Source: Branchiostoma belcheri (Eukaryota > Chordata > Leptocardii > Amphioxiformes > Branchiostomatidae). From it: a stretch of 64,000 bases of DNA. Of this stretch, positions 54,155 to 64,000 are shown one piece after another. The position numbers and the translations under genes are program-made. The DNA is taken from contig NW_017803921.1 of assembly GCF_001625305.1 (NCBI RefSeq), positions 2,294,854 to 2,358,853 on the forward strand, read 5' to 3'. Under the pieces are notes generated by a model. It was given only the letters and a program-made list of their open reading frames with translations, did not search any database and was not told the origin of the DNA. Within the stretch, counting starts at the first letter, position 1, and the number at the start of each line of letters is the position of its first letter.

Positions 54155-57100
54155 GGTTTGACCTCAAGGTCATGCCCTTGACCCACACTTTGAACCTTGA
54201 CCTTTCCAGCCTTAAAGTCATTAGGCTCCAGTCAAGTTAGGTACATTTCATGAGAATATGTTCATCATTGAAGGGTCTTAAGATGTGTGTGTATATGTCA
54301 TCAGATTCTGTGCACAGGAATTGATGATGCCACAGTTTTACCCAAGCTTGAAGCAAAAGTGAATTTGGGTGTCTCCAAAATCTATATTTTCTATAACGTT
54401 TAGACAGTTAAGAAAGTTTTATCAAGGAATCTGTATTTAAAACAGATGTTTAATCTCCAAGCCTTTTCTCATTCGCTGCATTGTGCCTTGAGGCCACACA
54501 GAGTTGATTTTATGGATGACATCCACTGGAGACCCAATAGTTCTTGCAAAAGTTTAAAGAAACTGTCATGTTATGTGATATTTGTGCCCATTTTTATGAC
54601 AATCATGTTTTGTGTTAAAGTTTACCGGGACTTCTCAATTTTGGCCACTTGAGAGTTTTGTCTCATATTGTTGCCTCAATCTCTCAAGATTTTGTCATTT
54701 CTCTAAGATTTCATCCACAAAATCAAGTTTGTGTCCTGGAACCTTGCTAAATTAAAGGCAGATACTTCTCATGTACAAAGTATTTTTAATTTAAGTAAAA
54801 TCTAAGAAATTCTACAAAGAAGTTTATGTCACACTTCCCTTTGTGCCTTTATGCAGATGATAATCTTGTTATTTGAGCAGTAATGATGTAATCTAACAAG
54901 TTATTTTGTGCCTTTGTCTTAATGCAGATGAATTGAATGTTGTTTGATTACTGTAAATGCTGAAATTTTCATGCTGGTTGTATGTTTGCAGTGACCACAA
55001 AGTTATGGCACCGTGAAATGTATTACTACAGAAATTGTTTTAACTGCAAATCTAAACAAGGAAAACCACCTTTTCCCTCCTACCACGAAATAAAACCACA
55101 GCAAAGATACCTGCATTTACAGTATTCAGGTAATGATGATTTATTGTACATTGCTCTACTGTTGCATCGCCTGTTTTTTGAGGTAGAGACAGTAGAGGGA
55201 AAAATATGTGAATGATTGTTTGAGAGATTTGTGGAAATTTTTGTTGATCAGATAGGAAATGAAACTGTCACCAATAGTAGCCAACTTGTGCTTTGCAAAT
55301 GCAGGGATTTTTCCAACTTTTCATGGATTTTCGCTTCTCATGTTAGGCACGCATTTAGACTACTATTAATAATAATACATGTAACTAAAAAGGAAAGTTG
55401 AAATTTTAGCAAACCATGTCATAACATTCTCAGTCACTGATAAAAGATTTGAAACATCTAACTCTTCACATTAGAATTTATTGATTTTTGTTTGGTATTA
55501 ATGTTCTACTAGTACCTGGATATCTAACTGTCATAGATACATGTCATAAATTTGGTAACAAATTTGAGAAGCCTGGATGTTTGAAAAATAGAAGAATATA
55601 GAAGCTCAGTTCAATGTATTCACAATATATAGGCAATACATGTACAGTCAATGCTATGTATTAGCTATGCATTCACTGTGAATATGACCAGTATATTGAT
55701 CACAAGTGTAAATTCATTAACTAGTAATTAAGTAACTCTATGTGTTTTTCAATCATCATTAGAATTATTTTTTTTTACTTTTCTGCCATTCACAGTATAA
55801 GCTGGTTCAACCTTCAGTGTGCTACAAGTGCCTTTAGTCACAATTTTGTATTGTCAAGTTATAAGATAGCACACGTGTGGTTAATGTTTACCAGTGTTTT
55901 AAGGTATTGTCACTTCAGTTGAAGTAAAGCAATAGAGAGGCTCAGAATACTAAAGGCCCGTAGGGACTTAAAGTTGTCTGGTTTACAGTAATTAGCATTG
56001 CAATCATTAACCTACTTACACAGTATACCTTAAACGTTAAAACCTTATATTGTCCAACAACCTCTGATGTTGTCATGACTTCTCTGCTCAGACCATCTTT
56101 TTTGTGTTTTTATTTTTAACTTTGCTTTCTGTTTCATTGCAACTTGTTTAAGTGACTATTGTGACTCATAGGTACAAGCCATTTGTGTGATTGTTGTATT
56201 GTTTTACTATCAGCATCATGTATAACTCTTGATGTTTTCATATAGCAACAAATAACTTCACTCTAACCTGCTTAGAAGAAAATCCAACAGTGTCTACAAT
56301 AGAAAATATTCTTAAACAGAACGGCATGAAAGTTAGGGAATAGACTATAAATGACATAATACAACTTTATTAAAATTTTACAGTAACAACAATAATACAT
56401 GAAATTCTATGTCTGTCCACAAGGCAGTTATTCTACATTGATACGTAAGGTATTGAAGTCATCAAGACGTAATTTGGAGTGGAAATTTGTGTAAAAAGTT
56501 AATATCACTGTAATGTTGTTCACAGTAAGTAAGGAGCAGTGTTAAAGTGTTACTCCTTAAGTGTCCCAAGAAGGGAGTTCATTTGCTTGGATGTTTGATG
56601 ACAAGATGCACTTTTAAAGATGATATTTGAGACCTTCTCAAGGTAAAAGTTCACCTAGGTATCAAACACAGAAAATGATCATTTTCTTTTACCACTGATT
56701 GTTTTTTAAAGTGAGATTTATGAGTATTTGACACACACACACCATTGCACGGTGACATTTGATATGCAGTTGTAACACTTTTTTTTGTACACTGGAGGCA
56801 AACAAGACCACAAAATTTAGGTTGCTCTTTTGGTTTGCCAAATCATTGTTCATTTGTAACCTTTCATCTACTGTGAACTAATGTGTAATGTACATGTACA
56901 GTGTACATTTGCAGGGTTGTTAAAAGTAATTTAAATGTTGCAATCAATCGTTATGTTTACTAATCAAATGTGCCAGTAATAGCTTTAACCTATTTCCATC
57001 CATTGTTTTTTATTTTGCTTATTGTGCTGAATAAGGCTGATGACATCTGAATGATTCGTGCCACTTTATAATTATTCTGTAATGTTGCAATCCACACAAA

Positions 57101-57618
57101 ATGTCTGCACACAAGTAGCTAATAAAGTCTGTCTGCAACACTCAACTGCTCGCATGTCCTGTTTTTTTGGTCAAGATTTCAGTCTGTATGTGATTCTTTA
57201 TCTTGCATGAAGAAAGGCAGACTCGGCTCCTTGGTAAGACCGAGAGCCTTGAACGGGTTTCAACTCATTCTGTGAGTTTTCATGTCATGTCTCCCCTCAC
57301 ATTCCATTCAGAATCTCTCAGTCTCACCAAGTGTAAAACGTGCAAAGAAATCGAAAAAAAAACTTAAAGAACTAGATCAAAACACATTAACATAGACACT
57401 AGTTCCATATTGAGTGTTGTTGAGGCACTGTGAGGCCCATTGCCTTCCCTGCTGCATTTGAAATGGCGGTTTTTGTACTTTCACCAGTATTTCAGCACCA
57501 AGGACATCGCCCATTGGGAATGCTTAAAGTAGCGAATACTAGAGATTACAGTAATTCTAACACATTTTGACGTGTCTTGGGGCAAAGGACTCATTTCTAC
57601 ATATTTTCTGTAGATTAC
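54155..57618 (+). other. FMNL 3' UTR and convergent spacer
   Basis: A ~3 kb 3' UTR probably ends after AATAAA at 57121-57126. It contains a MITE (54949-55124). No coding sequence is convincing. Between about 57145 and 57618 lies the end of the convergent anaphylatoxin-like gene; its poly(A) signal is not clear. Confidence 0.5.
54949..55124. mobile_element. 176 bp MITE with TACTGTAAATGC ends in the FMNL 3' UTR
   Basis: TACTGTAAATGC (54949-54960) is inverted exactly at 55113-55124. Terminal TA dinucleotides and CTGTAA ends resemble the element at 14069-14280, suggesting one Tc1/mariner-like family. Internal AGTGACCACAAAGTTA and similar motifs do not encode protein. Confidence 0.6.
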
Positions 57619-60600
57619 CTAGCCAGTAGAACGCACAGGTTTGCTGTTTTGGAACAATTTTGCCCATTTTCGTCTCCGGTTCTTTATAAACTGCCTGACT
57701 TTCCGACCTGGTGACCTGACCGCGCTGCGACCATGTCCCGGATGTTGGGCGTGTCCCGGATGCGTCTCGTTCCCAGTCTGGCAGCAGTGCTCGTACACTT
57801 CCTTGCACACTGTGCGCACCGGGCCCGTTAGCCTCGTCCCGCGGGCGTAGCTGTCGGCCTCCAGGCTACAGGAGCGGGGCTGGAACACGTTGGGATCGAC
57901 GCGGCCACCGTGCATGCAGCATAGCCGCAGCGCGCGCCTGTGTGAGGCTAACACAGCGGCGATGTCCGGCGGGCTGGTTGTAGATGGTCTCGCACCGTCG
58001 TTCAGCAGCCCAGCGGGCGGGCCGGGGCGTGTGCGGACAACTCGGTGGCGTCTGCGGGTACGTCTCCTTCCCTTTGCTGACGACTTCGGCGCTTTCGCGG
58101 CCTTTTTAGATCTCTCAGATCTTGATGACGATTTCACTCTTTTGTCCGGACTGCCGATTGTTTTCAAGTTTTCTGCCTTCTCTCGGTTGGCCCCAGAGCT
58201 GTTCGTTTCACTGGATGCACGTCTTGCGCTAAGAGGTACAATTTCCTCCGCGTGTTGGTAAGGTGTCGCGGTTGAAGCAACGTGGTCTGCGTTAGAAATC
58301 TCGAGATGGGGTCCTTCCTCCATTTTGGTGACAGAACTTTGAGACGAACGTTCGGAAGAATCAGCGATGTCTCTGGTTTGGTTTGAAGTGATCACCGATG
58401 GCGTGACCATCTGTTGCCGGTCTTTTCTGTGTGTGCGAATCCTTGCTTCCTCTCTGTTATTCTCGTTTTGAGACAAACGTTTGGAAGAAGTATCTTTGTC
58501 TCTGGTTTGGGTTATGCCGGTTAGAGTAGCCACCGTTGGCTTGGGTCTCCAGCCTTTCCTGGCGTTGCGAATCCTCGCCACCTTCCTGTTCTGTTCCTGT
58601 CTGAGTGCGCAGCACTGTTTGTACTCGCCCGAACACTGTGCACGCCGGCCAGGGGAGCTCTTCAGAGGCCGCCAGGCGAACTCCCTCGCGCTCTGAGCGC
58701 AGTCCGTTTCTGGCGCTAATCCTTGGATGGAGCCTTGTCTACAGCAGTGCTGCTTTAGCTGCAGACCTCGTAGATTAGCTAAACTTTTCCTTGCTGATGC
58801 ACGTGAGTCACCAGCGGACTTTAGAGCGTCGCGCTGCCCGTCACAGCACCGGCTGAACTCCATCCTACATCCCGCCAAGGCCTCGGCGGTGTGAACAACA
58901 GCGCCCCTAGCCGTTTGGTTGAGGTAGACATCCCTCTCCTCTTCGCACCGTTTCGCCAGGTCATAGGCAGTCCTGCGTCCGTTTAGGCAACAAGCGTACG
59001 CCAGCTGGACTTCGGAGTGTGTCGCTATCCGTGTGTTTTGGTCAGTCGGAGGTTCTGGCAAAGGACTTTCGTCTTCGTTTTCCTCCTCGCTGTGGTTGTC
59101 TGTAATTTCTTCCTGCTGCTCGGGGACGGTTTCTGGTCCGGCTCGTTGCATTCTGAGTTCATTTTGTTTCGCCTTGCAACAGTCGACGAAATGGCCGACG
59201 CAGATCCTACGAAGGTCGGTCAACACCGCGATGTTTCCCGACACGAACCGACCGGAAGCTCCCGAACAGTCTGCAATTTCTGGATTCCCGCCAAAATGCC
59301 TCCCCGCTCGGCAGCAGGCCTTGGAGATCAGGCTCTCCCTTACACTCGCGCTTCTTCGCACCGTGACGTCATTTGCAGACGACGAAGTAGCTTCCCGCCT
59401 TTTCCGACCCAAGACGTTTAATGCCTCAAGTACCTCTCTTAAAGAGTCAAGATTGGGTGCTACTCTTCCTGGCTTATTCTGGAGTCTCTTATCATTCATT
59501 CCTGAATTTTCATCGGAATGGGTACCTGTCACTCCAGTATCGTCGTCATGACGACCCTGGTTAAGGGCGATGCCATCTCTTCCTGCTGTAGGGGGTGCGG
59601 CTGTACCGCGGGTAGTTTTTATCTTCCTTGTGTGGGTACCGGTGGAGGTGTGTTTACCGATATTCCATAAGAAAACATAACTGCACGGAGGCCGCTTTTG
59701 TGTCCCAGTGTTTGGATTGTTTGTCAATCTCTCTTCCGCTGATCTGTAAATATCGGAAACAAAACATCATTATAGATAAGATACTTGATTTCTTAGTTCC
59801 CAATTATCTCACCTTACCCAAGTTCATCAGATGCTGTCATAAGGAATTCGAAGGACTCTTGATCCAGAGTTGGAAATGGAGAAAAGACACACTTTCATTA
59901 GAAAACGTATCCTTATGGCTTATGATAACGTATCCTTTAAACCGTGAAAAATCATGAGCACAAGTGATGTAAGACACGTACTTGGCGATATCTCTTGGAT
60001 GGCTTATATCGAGGCTGTTTGGGGTGGGGGAGGTCGCGGTAGTCGTGACGTGGGCAAACTCCCAGCATTCAACTGCACGTAGGGCGGCACCTGTTAGAGA
60101 AACAGTACCATAGATCGTTGGGCATCAATAAGAATTAATGACTAGAATCAACAAGTGCTTCACAGTGATTGCTGCATCGGTTACTTTTCAACTTTTATCC
60201 CATTGAGTCTGTTATAAACGTTTCCGTATGTAGTGTGTGGTTCGTTCTGGTCATTGAGCTCGAGCTTGCCCTATAGGCAAGGGCTGATGAACTTCATTTC
60301 TACACCAGTTGCCATGTTTGAATTTCTGCATCGTTCTTGTCTTGCGCACGAATATTTTTGAATATCTTAGGTCTTTCCCTTGTGTAGCCAATGGCCAGAA
60401 GAAATTAAAGCCCTTTGTCTGTTGGAGCAAAGAATAAGAGAGGCTTAGTAATTCGACCTTTCCATGACTGGCTAGTGGTGATTAAATCGTTATACAACTC
60501 CTATCTAGTTCATCACATCATCAAAATTATGAGGGAGCGAGTATGGGAGTCCCGTTAAAAGTAAACTAGTTGGAATCCAGGCTAACATAACACTGACAAC

Positions 60601-60804
60601 AGTGCCCTTCTTGTTTTCATCCGAAAGGACCATCATGGAAAACACAGATGCCAACGCCTAAACTTTAAGGCTGTAACGTTACATACCTTCTCTTGAAGAG
60701 GCGCTAAGGTCTCGTTCCCATGGAGAGCTGTCGTCCACAGAACATTCCGTAAAAATGACAATCAGTGAACTAAACACCACAAACAACGTCGCTCTGAAAC
60801 CCAT
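57619..60804 (-). CDS. Secreted protein with four anaphylatoxin-like (ANATO) modules
   Basis: Three exons (60804-60687, 60090-59982, 59743-57619) join in phase 1 and phase 2 on GT-AG sites to give 783 residues. Exon 1 is a signal peptide (MGFRATLFVVFSSLIVIF). Four modules have the pattern CC-x(10-16)-C-x(n)-C-x6-CC at about residues 219-265, 327-376, 409-454 and 684-730, ending CVGHFVDCC, CRMEFSRCC, CSGEYKQCC and CKEVYEHCC. This is the six-cysteine plan of the anaphylatoxin fold found in complement C3/C4/C5 and fibulins. Module 2-4 inner spacings are longer than usual. Linkers are charged, Ser/Arg-rich and contain a ~40-residue tandem duplication. A furin-type RKRR (about 189-192) precedes module 1. 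No EGF, alpha-2-macroglobulin or other domain is visible. The function is unknown; a fibulin-related extracellular protein is one possibility. Confidence 0.83.
60533..60588. repeat. Partial copy of the CCAGGCTA / GGGAGCGAGTATGG MITE
   Basis: GGGAGCGAGTATGGGAGTCCC followed ~30 bases later by CCAGGCTAACA matches one arm of the palindromic element at 1030-1128. It lies in the first intron of the ANATO-module gene. Confidence 0.5.
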
Positions 60805-62057
60805 GTTGACACTGCAAGAGAATTAAACTATGTGCACTGTCTACAGTCTGAAAACAACTGCCAAAAACTTAACACTCACGCGGTTTATACCATGGAGATC
60901 GTCCTTGTCCGTTAATGACATTCCCAAGGTCCACCGCTGAGTCACTCCCCCCAGCTGACGTGTGTTTTGTCTGGAACCTGCAGCGTGCGCGGTTATCTCA
61001 CTTCTCACATATTTTCTTACATTTTTCCATCTCTGACAGAGATGTGCCCGGGTGAGAACTAAGCAGATACTGACAGGTATGCCACCGACTGTGACCTTGA
61101 GAACCCTGAAGTTGCACAAACACTTTAAGGTGTCCTTAAAATTTAAGACAGAAAGAACCGGACACTCTACGATCTAAGTCTCTGAAGGTGCTCCGTCTGT
61201 GGGTCGTATGGCTCCTTACTGTCTGGGAGAGCCGAAGGGGACCTTGGGAGAAGGATGACCCTGAGAATAGAACACCAGCAGACAATACAGATACGCCTGC
61301 AGGTGTGCGGAGTGAACTATTTTCTAACACCTGGAGAATGTCTGAAGGATGTCTGTAGGACATTGACTTTTGGCTTACTAAAGAGAACAGACTACAGTAC
61401 ACTGACCTTTGCAACAAGCATTGATACGCAATCTTATTCATTCACTTTCATTGTATTTTCTGCAATCTGCAACATATTTGCTTTTTTTTATATACCAACA
61501 TTTCATGACTAGACATGGTGACGGCACACTCAAGTTTAATCAACTTATTTTATGCCGTCACCAACGCAAATAGAGGACAAATACGGAACAGGACAATACT
61601 CATTTTCACTGGAGTTTTGTGAGGAAAGTCGTGTAAAGTACCTTTCCCAAGGGCACGAGATCGGTGGGACTCGAACCCGGGAAGTCTTAGTTCCGAGTCG
61701 AGCACTTTGCCGCTACGCCACATATTTGGTTTGCCATAACTTAAGATGTGCAATCGATCAATCAAACCTATCGCATCTTGCGCGCAATTTTTCCAAGCAT
61801 TCACCTCTTTCTCTTACTTTCTTTAGTTTTATAATCTTGCTTTTCTTCCCAATTCTTTCCTCCCTTCTTTTCAATTTCCCTCCTTGTCTTCCTTCCGTGG
61901 ATAGTTAATCTCTTTTCTGTCATTTTCTGCCTTTTTCTTTTGCTTCTTCCTTTCTTCTAACTTCATGCCGCTTCTCATTATAAAACCACCTGTTAGAATC
62001 TCCCACCATGCACCGCGCTTGACCCGGATACAGAAGTTTAGCCCGGGTCGTTCGAAA
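60805..62057. other. Divergent spacer between the ANATO-module gene and ERCC4
   Basis: It contains promoters of both genes and a minus-strand tRNA-derived SINE (about 61550-61721). A pyrimidine-rich tract (about 61800-61965) lies before the ERCC4 5' UTR. No other gene is supported. Confidence 0.5.
61550..61721 (-). repeat. tRNA-derived SINE
   Basis: On the minus strand the head reads GTGGCGTAGCGGCAAAGTGC (A-box-like), then GGTTCGAGTCCC (B box, 61677-61666). It is followed by a GTGCCCTTGGGAAAGGTACTT core and TTTCCTCAC, typical of a widespread deuterostome/invertebrate SINE family with a conserved central core. The anticodon arm is degenerate, so it is not a functional tRNA gene. Confidence 0.75.
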
Positions 62058-63926
62058 ATGGCGGCGCCCGAGCAGAAACCCGCCGTTCGTCTGCTACAGT
62101 ACGAGAACGAGATTTTCCTGGACGCCCTGCACGAAGACGGGCTCACGATAACGGCAAAGTACGTGGGACCTCCTCAGGGAACTATTCTGAGAGGAAAGTA
62201 GGCTGGGGGCGGGCAGGGGGGTTGGTCACGACGCTTCATATATAGGTCAAGACGGCAACATGCAACAACAACAACATACACACAATTTTTTTTGCAACGT
62301 TATTTGTTTATTTTCATCACATCATTTTTGAACACTTAACACCATCCTATAACATACGTCTGTATATATTTTCTTATTAGAGCAGCCCCATAAAAAAGGC
62401 ATGCAGTCATAGATTACATTACTATCCATAACTCTGTACGAAGGCCTGGTGGTGTTGACTATACCTTGCTTCACAATAGTTACATAGAGATATAATTTGT
62501 CATGTTCCCAATGTACCCTGAATTTGTACATGGCATCAGATTCCTTGTCATGCTTATCATTGTGAAATGGCAGCCCCTGTATCAGTTACGCCCCACAGCC
62601 TCAGAAGTGTCCATCGAGCTGTCACAGACTAATCTTCACTAAATGTCTGAAACATGATCTTGGAAAACCATTCTGTGTGTTCATAAAGGTTTTATGTAAT
62701 AATAAAAATAATATGTGTAAAATTATGCACATCATCATCATGAAAAAAATTGAAATAATTTAAGAACTGCTCGATATAAATACCACCATGTCTATGGTAT
62801 GCCTTTCCCAGGGTTTTAGGTGCAGGTGGGATGTCTTGCCTGTCTCCCGTGTGAGGGTTGTACACATATGTCCTTGCACCTGGTGCTGTTATTCCCAAAT
62901 CCTGACAGATCCTCTTGTTATCTGATTGCTGACATTCACAACAGCAGTGGGCATGCCGAGATGTACCACAGATACTGAAAAAAAAAGCATCTCTTTCATT
63001 TCTCATGTTACTCAGGCAAAATTGTATATACATATATGTTGGGTCATTATCAAAAAATTATCAAGGGCATAACCTGCGCAGTGTTTGTTTAACTGTGTGA
63101 TATATTCGGTATCACATTTGTTACTGTCTTCTGTCATTGACAGTTACTGTATACTGTCATGTTACTTGTTGGCCGGGGTGCGTTCGGGGTACGGCTGAGC
63201 AGTACGATACCTCCAGCTGTACTGTCTACTGTAGTCCAGTACTACCATACCAAGTCATTACCATTGTTTGTAGTTCAGTACTAGAGTTGAGTACTATTGT
63301 ACATGTGTGTTACAGAGGCCTGGGTGCAGACAGGGTACTGCTGAACTACCTCCAACTTTACAGTGATGCCTCCAACCTTGTCATAGTCATCAACACAACT
63401 CAACATGAAGAGGTGAGGAAAGTGGCAGACATTCAAATCACTCATGAACAACTCATGAACAACTTTTTACACATATTATTGTTGTAAAATATACATTGAT
63501 TTACAGTAGCTAGGAGTAACATTTAAGTACTGTTTAAGCAAGTTTGAAACCTTTTTGTCCATTGCAAGATGGCACACAGCCTGGCAGAACATCTAGTAAG
63601 TCTTGTCTTGTTTGGGTACTGCACAACACCCCTAGATTGGGGTAAAGCGTGCAGGGGAGCTGTGCGATGCGCTATTGCTGCGTCCTCAGGTGTTGTAGTA
63701 CCGCAGCGTTGAACTTCGTAGGTTCCGCAGTATCAGTTACAAATGTATCTCTTGGGGCAAAATGTTCCAATCTCTGACAGTTTGTGGGAAGTTTAGTAAC
63801 ACATCGTAGTTCAGGAATAACTTTGTTGTGTCTTATTGCCCAGGAGTACCTGATAGAAGAGCTGAGTGTGGCTGGGGTGTCTCCTCTCCCCAAGTCTGTC
63901 ACCAATGAGTACAGCATCACAGACAG
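62058..63926 (+). CDS. ERCC4: DNA repair endonuclease XPF, 5' exons (gene continues right of window)
   Basis: XPF pairs with ERCC1 to cut 5' of lesions in nucleotide-excision and crosslink repair. Three exons are visible: 62058-62158, 63316-63412 and 63844-63926, with phases 2, 0 and 2 and normal junctions. They encode about 94 residues. Exon 1 starts MAAPEQKPAVRLLQYE in a good context. Exon 2 gives GLGADRVLLNYLQLYSD and VIVINT, and exon 3 gives EYLIEELSVAG and VTNEYSI. These align in order with the start of the XPF helicase-like domain (GLGADR, LNT, VTNE in human). The nuclease and HhH domains must lie beyond base 64000. Confidence 0.93.
62692..62974 (-). CDS. Unrecognised antisense coding exon candidate in ERCC4 intron 1
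   Basis: A minus-strand frame follows an excellent acceptor (TTTTTTTTCAG at about 62985-62975). It encodes ICGTSRHAHCCCECQQSDN, then NKRICQDLGITAPGARTYVY and PHTGDRQDIPPAPKTLGKAY before becoming AT-rich. The cysteine cluster and lack of low complexity suggest a true last exon or a transposon gene tail. I do not recognise the family, and no upstream exon is identified. Confidence 0.35.
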
Positions 63927-64000
63927 GTGGGTAGCACTTTGTCTTATTGATCTTTATGGTACTCAGTCCCTTCAGTTGTTTCTTGGAGTAACATAACAAT

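Noticed and set aside
59033..59551. 172-codon plus-strand frame over the ANATO-module gene
   Set aside because: Antisense of the 2.1 kb coding exon; GC-rich coding sequence commonly opens opposite frames.
61660..61725. tRNA gene on the minus strand
   Set aside because: It has A- and B-box-like sequence but no foldable anticodon arm, and is followed by a SINE core, so it is a SINE head.

Overview
This is a gene-dense window of an intron-rich invertebrate chordate genome, most likely an amphioxus (Branchiostoma). Several split genes can be assembled exon by exon on GT-AG junctions with consistent phases. Their products closely resemble vertebrate proteins but lie in compact loci strewn with short palindromic DNA transposons. 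Homology calls are from memory of the families; no database was searched.

Layout, left to right. (1) 540-8884, minus: eight 5' exons of RECK, a membrane-anchored cysteine-knot protein; the rest of the gene lies left of the window. Its large intron (735-5452) holds a 2.9 kb TIR transposon and smaller repeats, and a smaller intron holds a LINE tail broken by a 410 bp element. (2) 9630-10440, minus: 5'-truncated LINE. (3) 11470-13288, plus: KCTD7/14-type BTB gene in three exons. (4) 15297-18061 and 19664-22197, plus: two tandemly duplicated poly-C2H2 zinc-finger genes, each interrupted by a frame break of the same sign. (5) 24465-27823, minus: VOPP1-like small membrane protein with PPxY motifs. 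(6) 28545-30880, plus: a chondroitin glycosyltransferase-family (CHGN) gene, head-to-head with the VOPP1-like gene across a promoter carrying duplicated CRE sites. (7) 33265-54154, plus: a complete 30-exon formin-like (FMNL) gene with a 9.6 kb first intron rich in transposons. (8) 57619-60804, minus: a secreted protein with four anaphylatoxin-like CC...CC modules and no visible EGF domains, convergent with FMNL. (9) 62058 to the right edge, plus: the first three exons of ERCC4 (XPF).

The genes look like independent housekeeping, signalling and extracellular genes, not a pathway cluster. The least familiar items are the four-module anaphylatoxin-like protein, the two frame-broken zinc-finger genes with linker-only repeats, a frame break in the FMNL FH1 exon, and two minisatellites built from splice-site sequence. 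No rRNA, tRNA or CRISPR was seen; the only tRNA-like sequences are SINEs. Untranslated ends are estimates from AATAAA signals and splice motifs.
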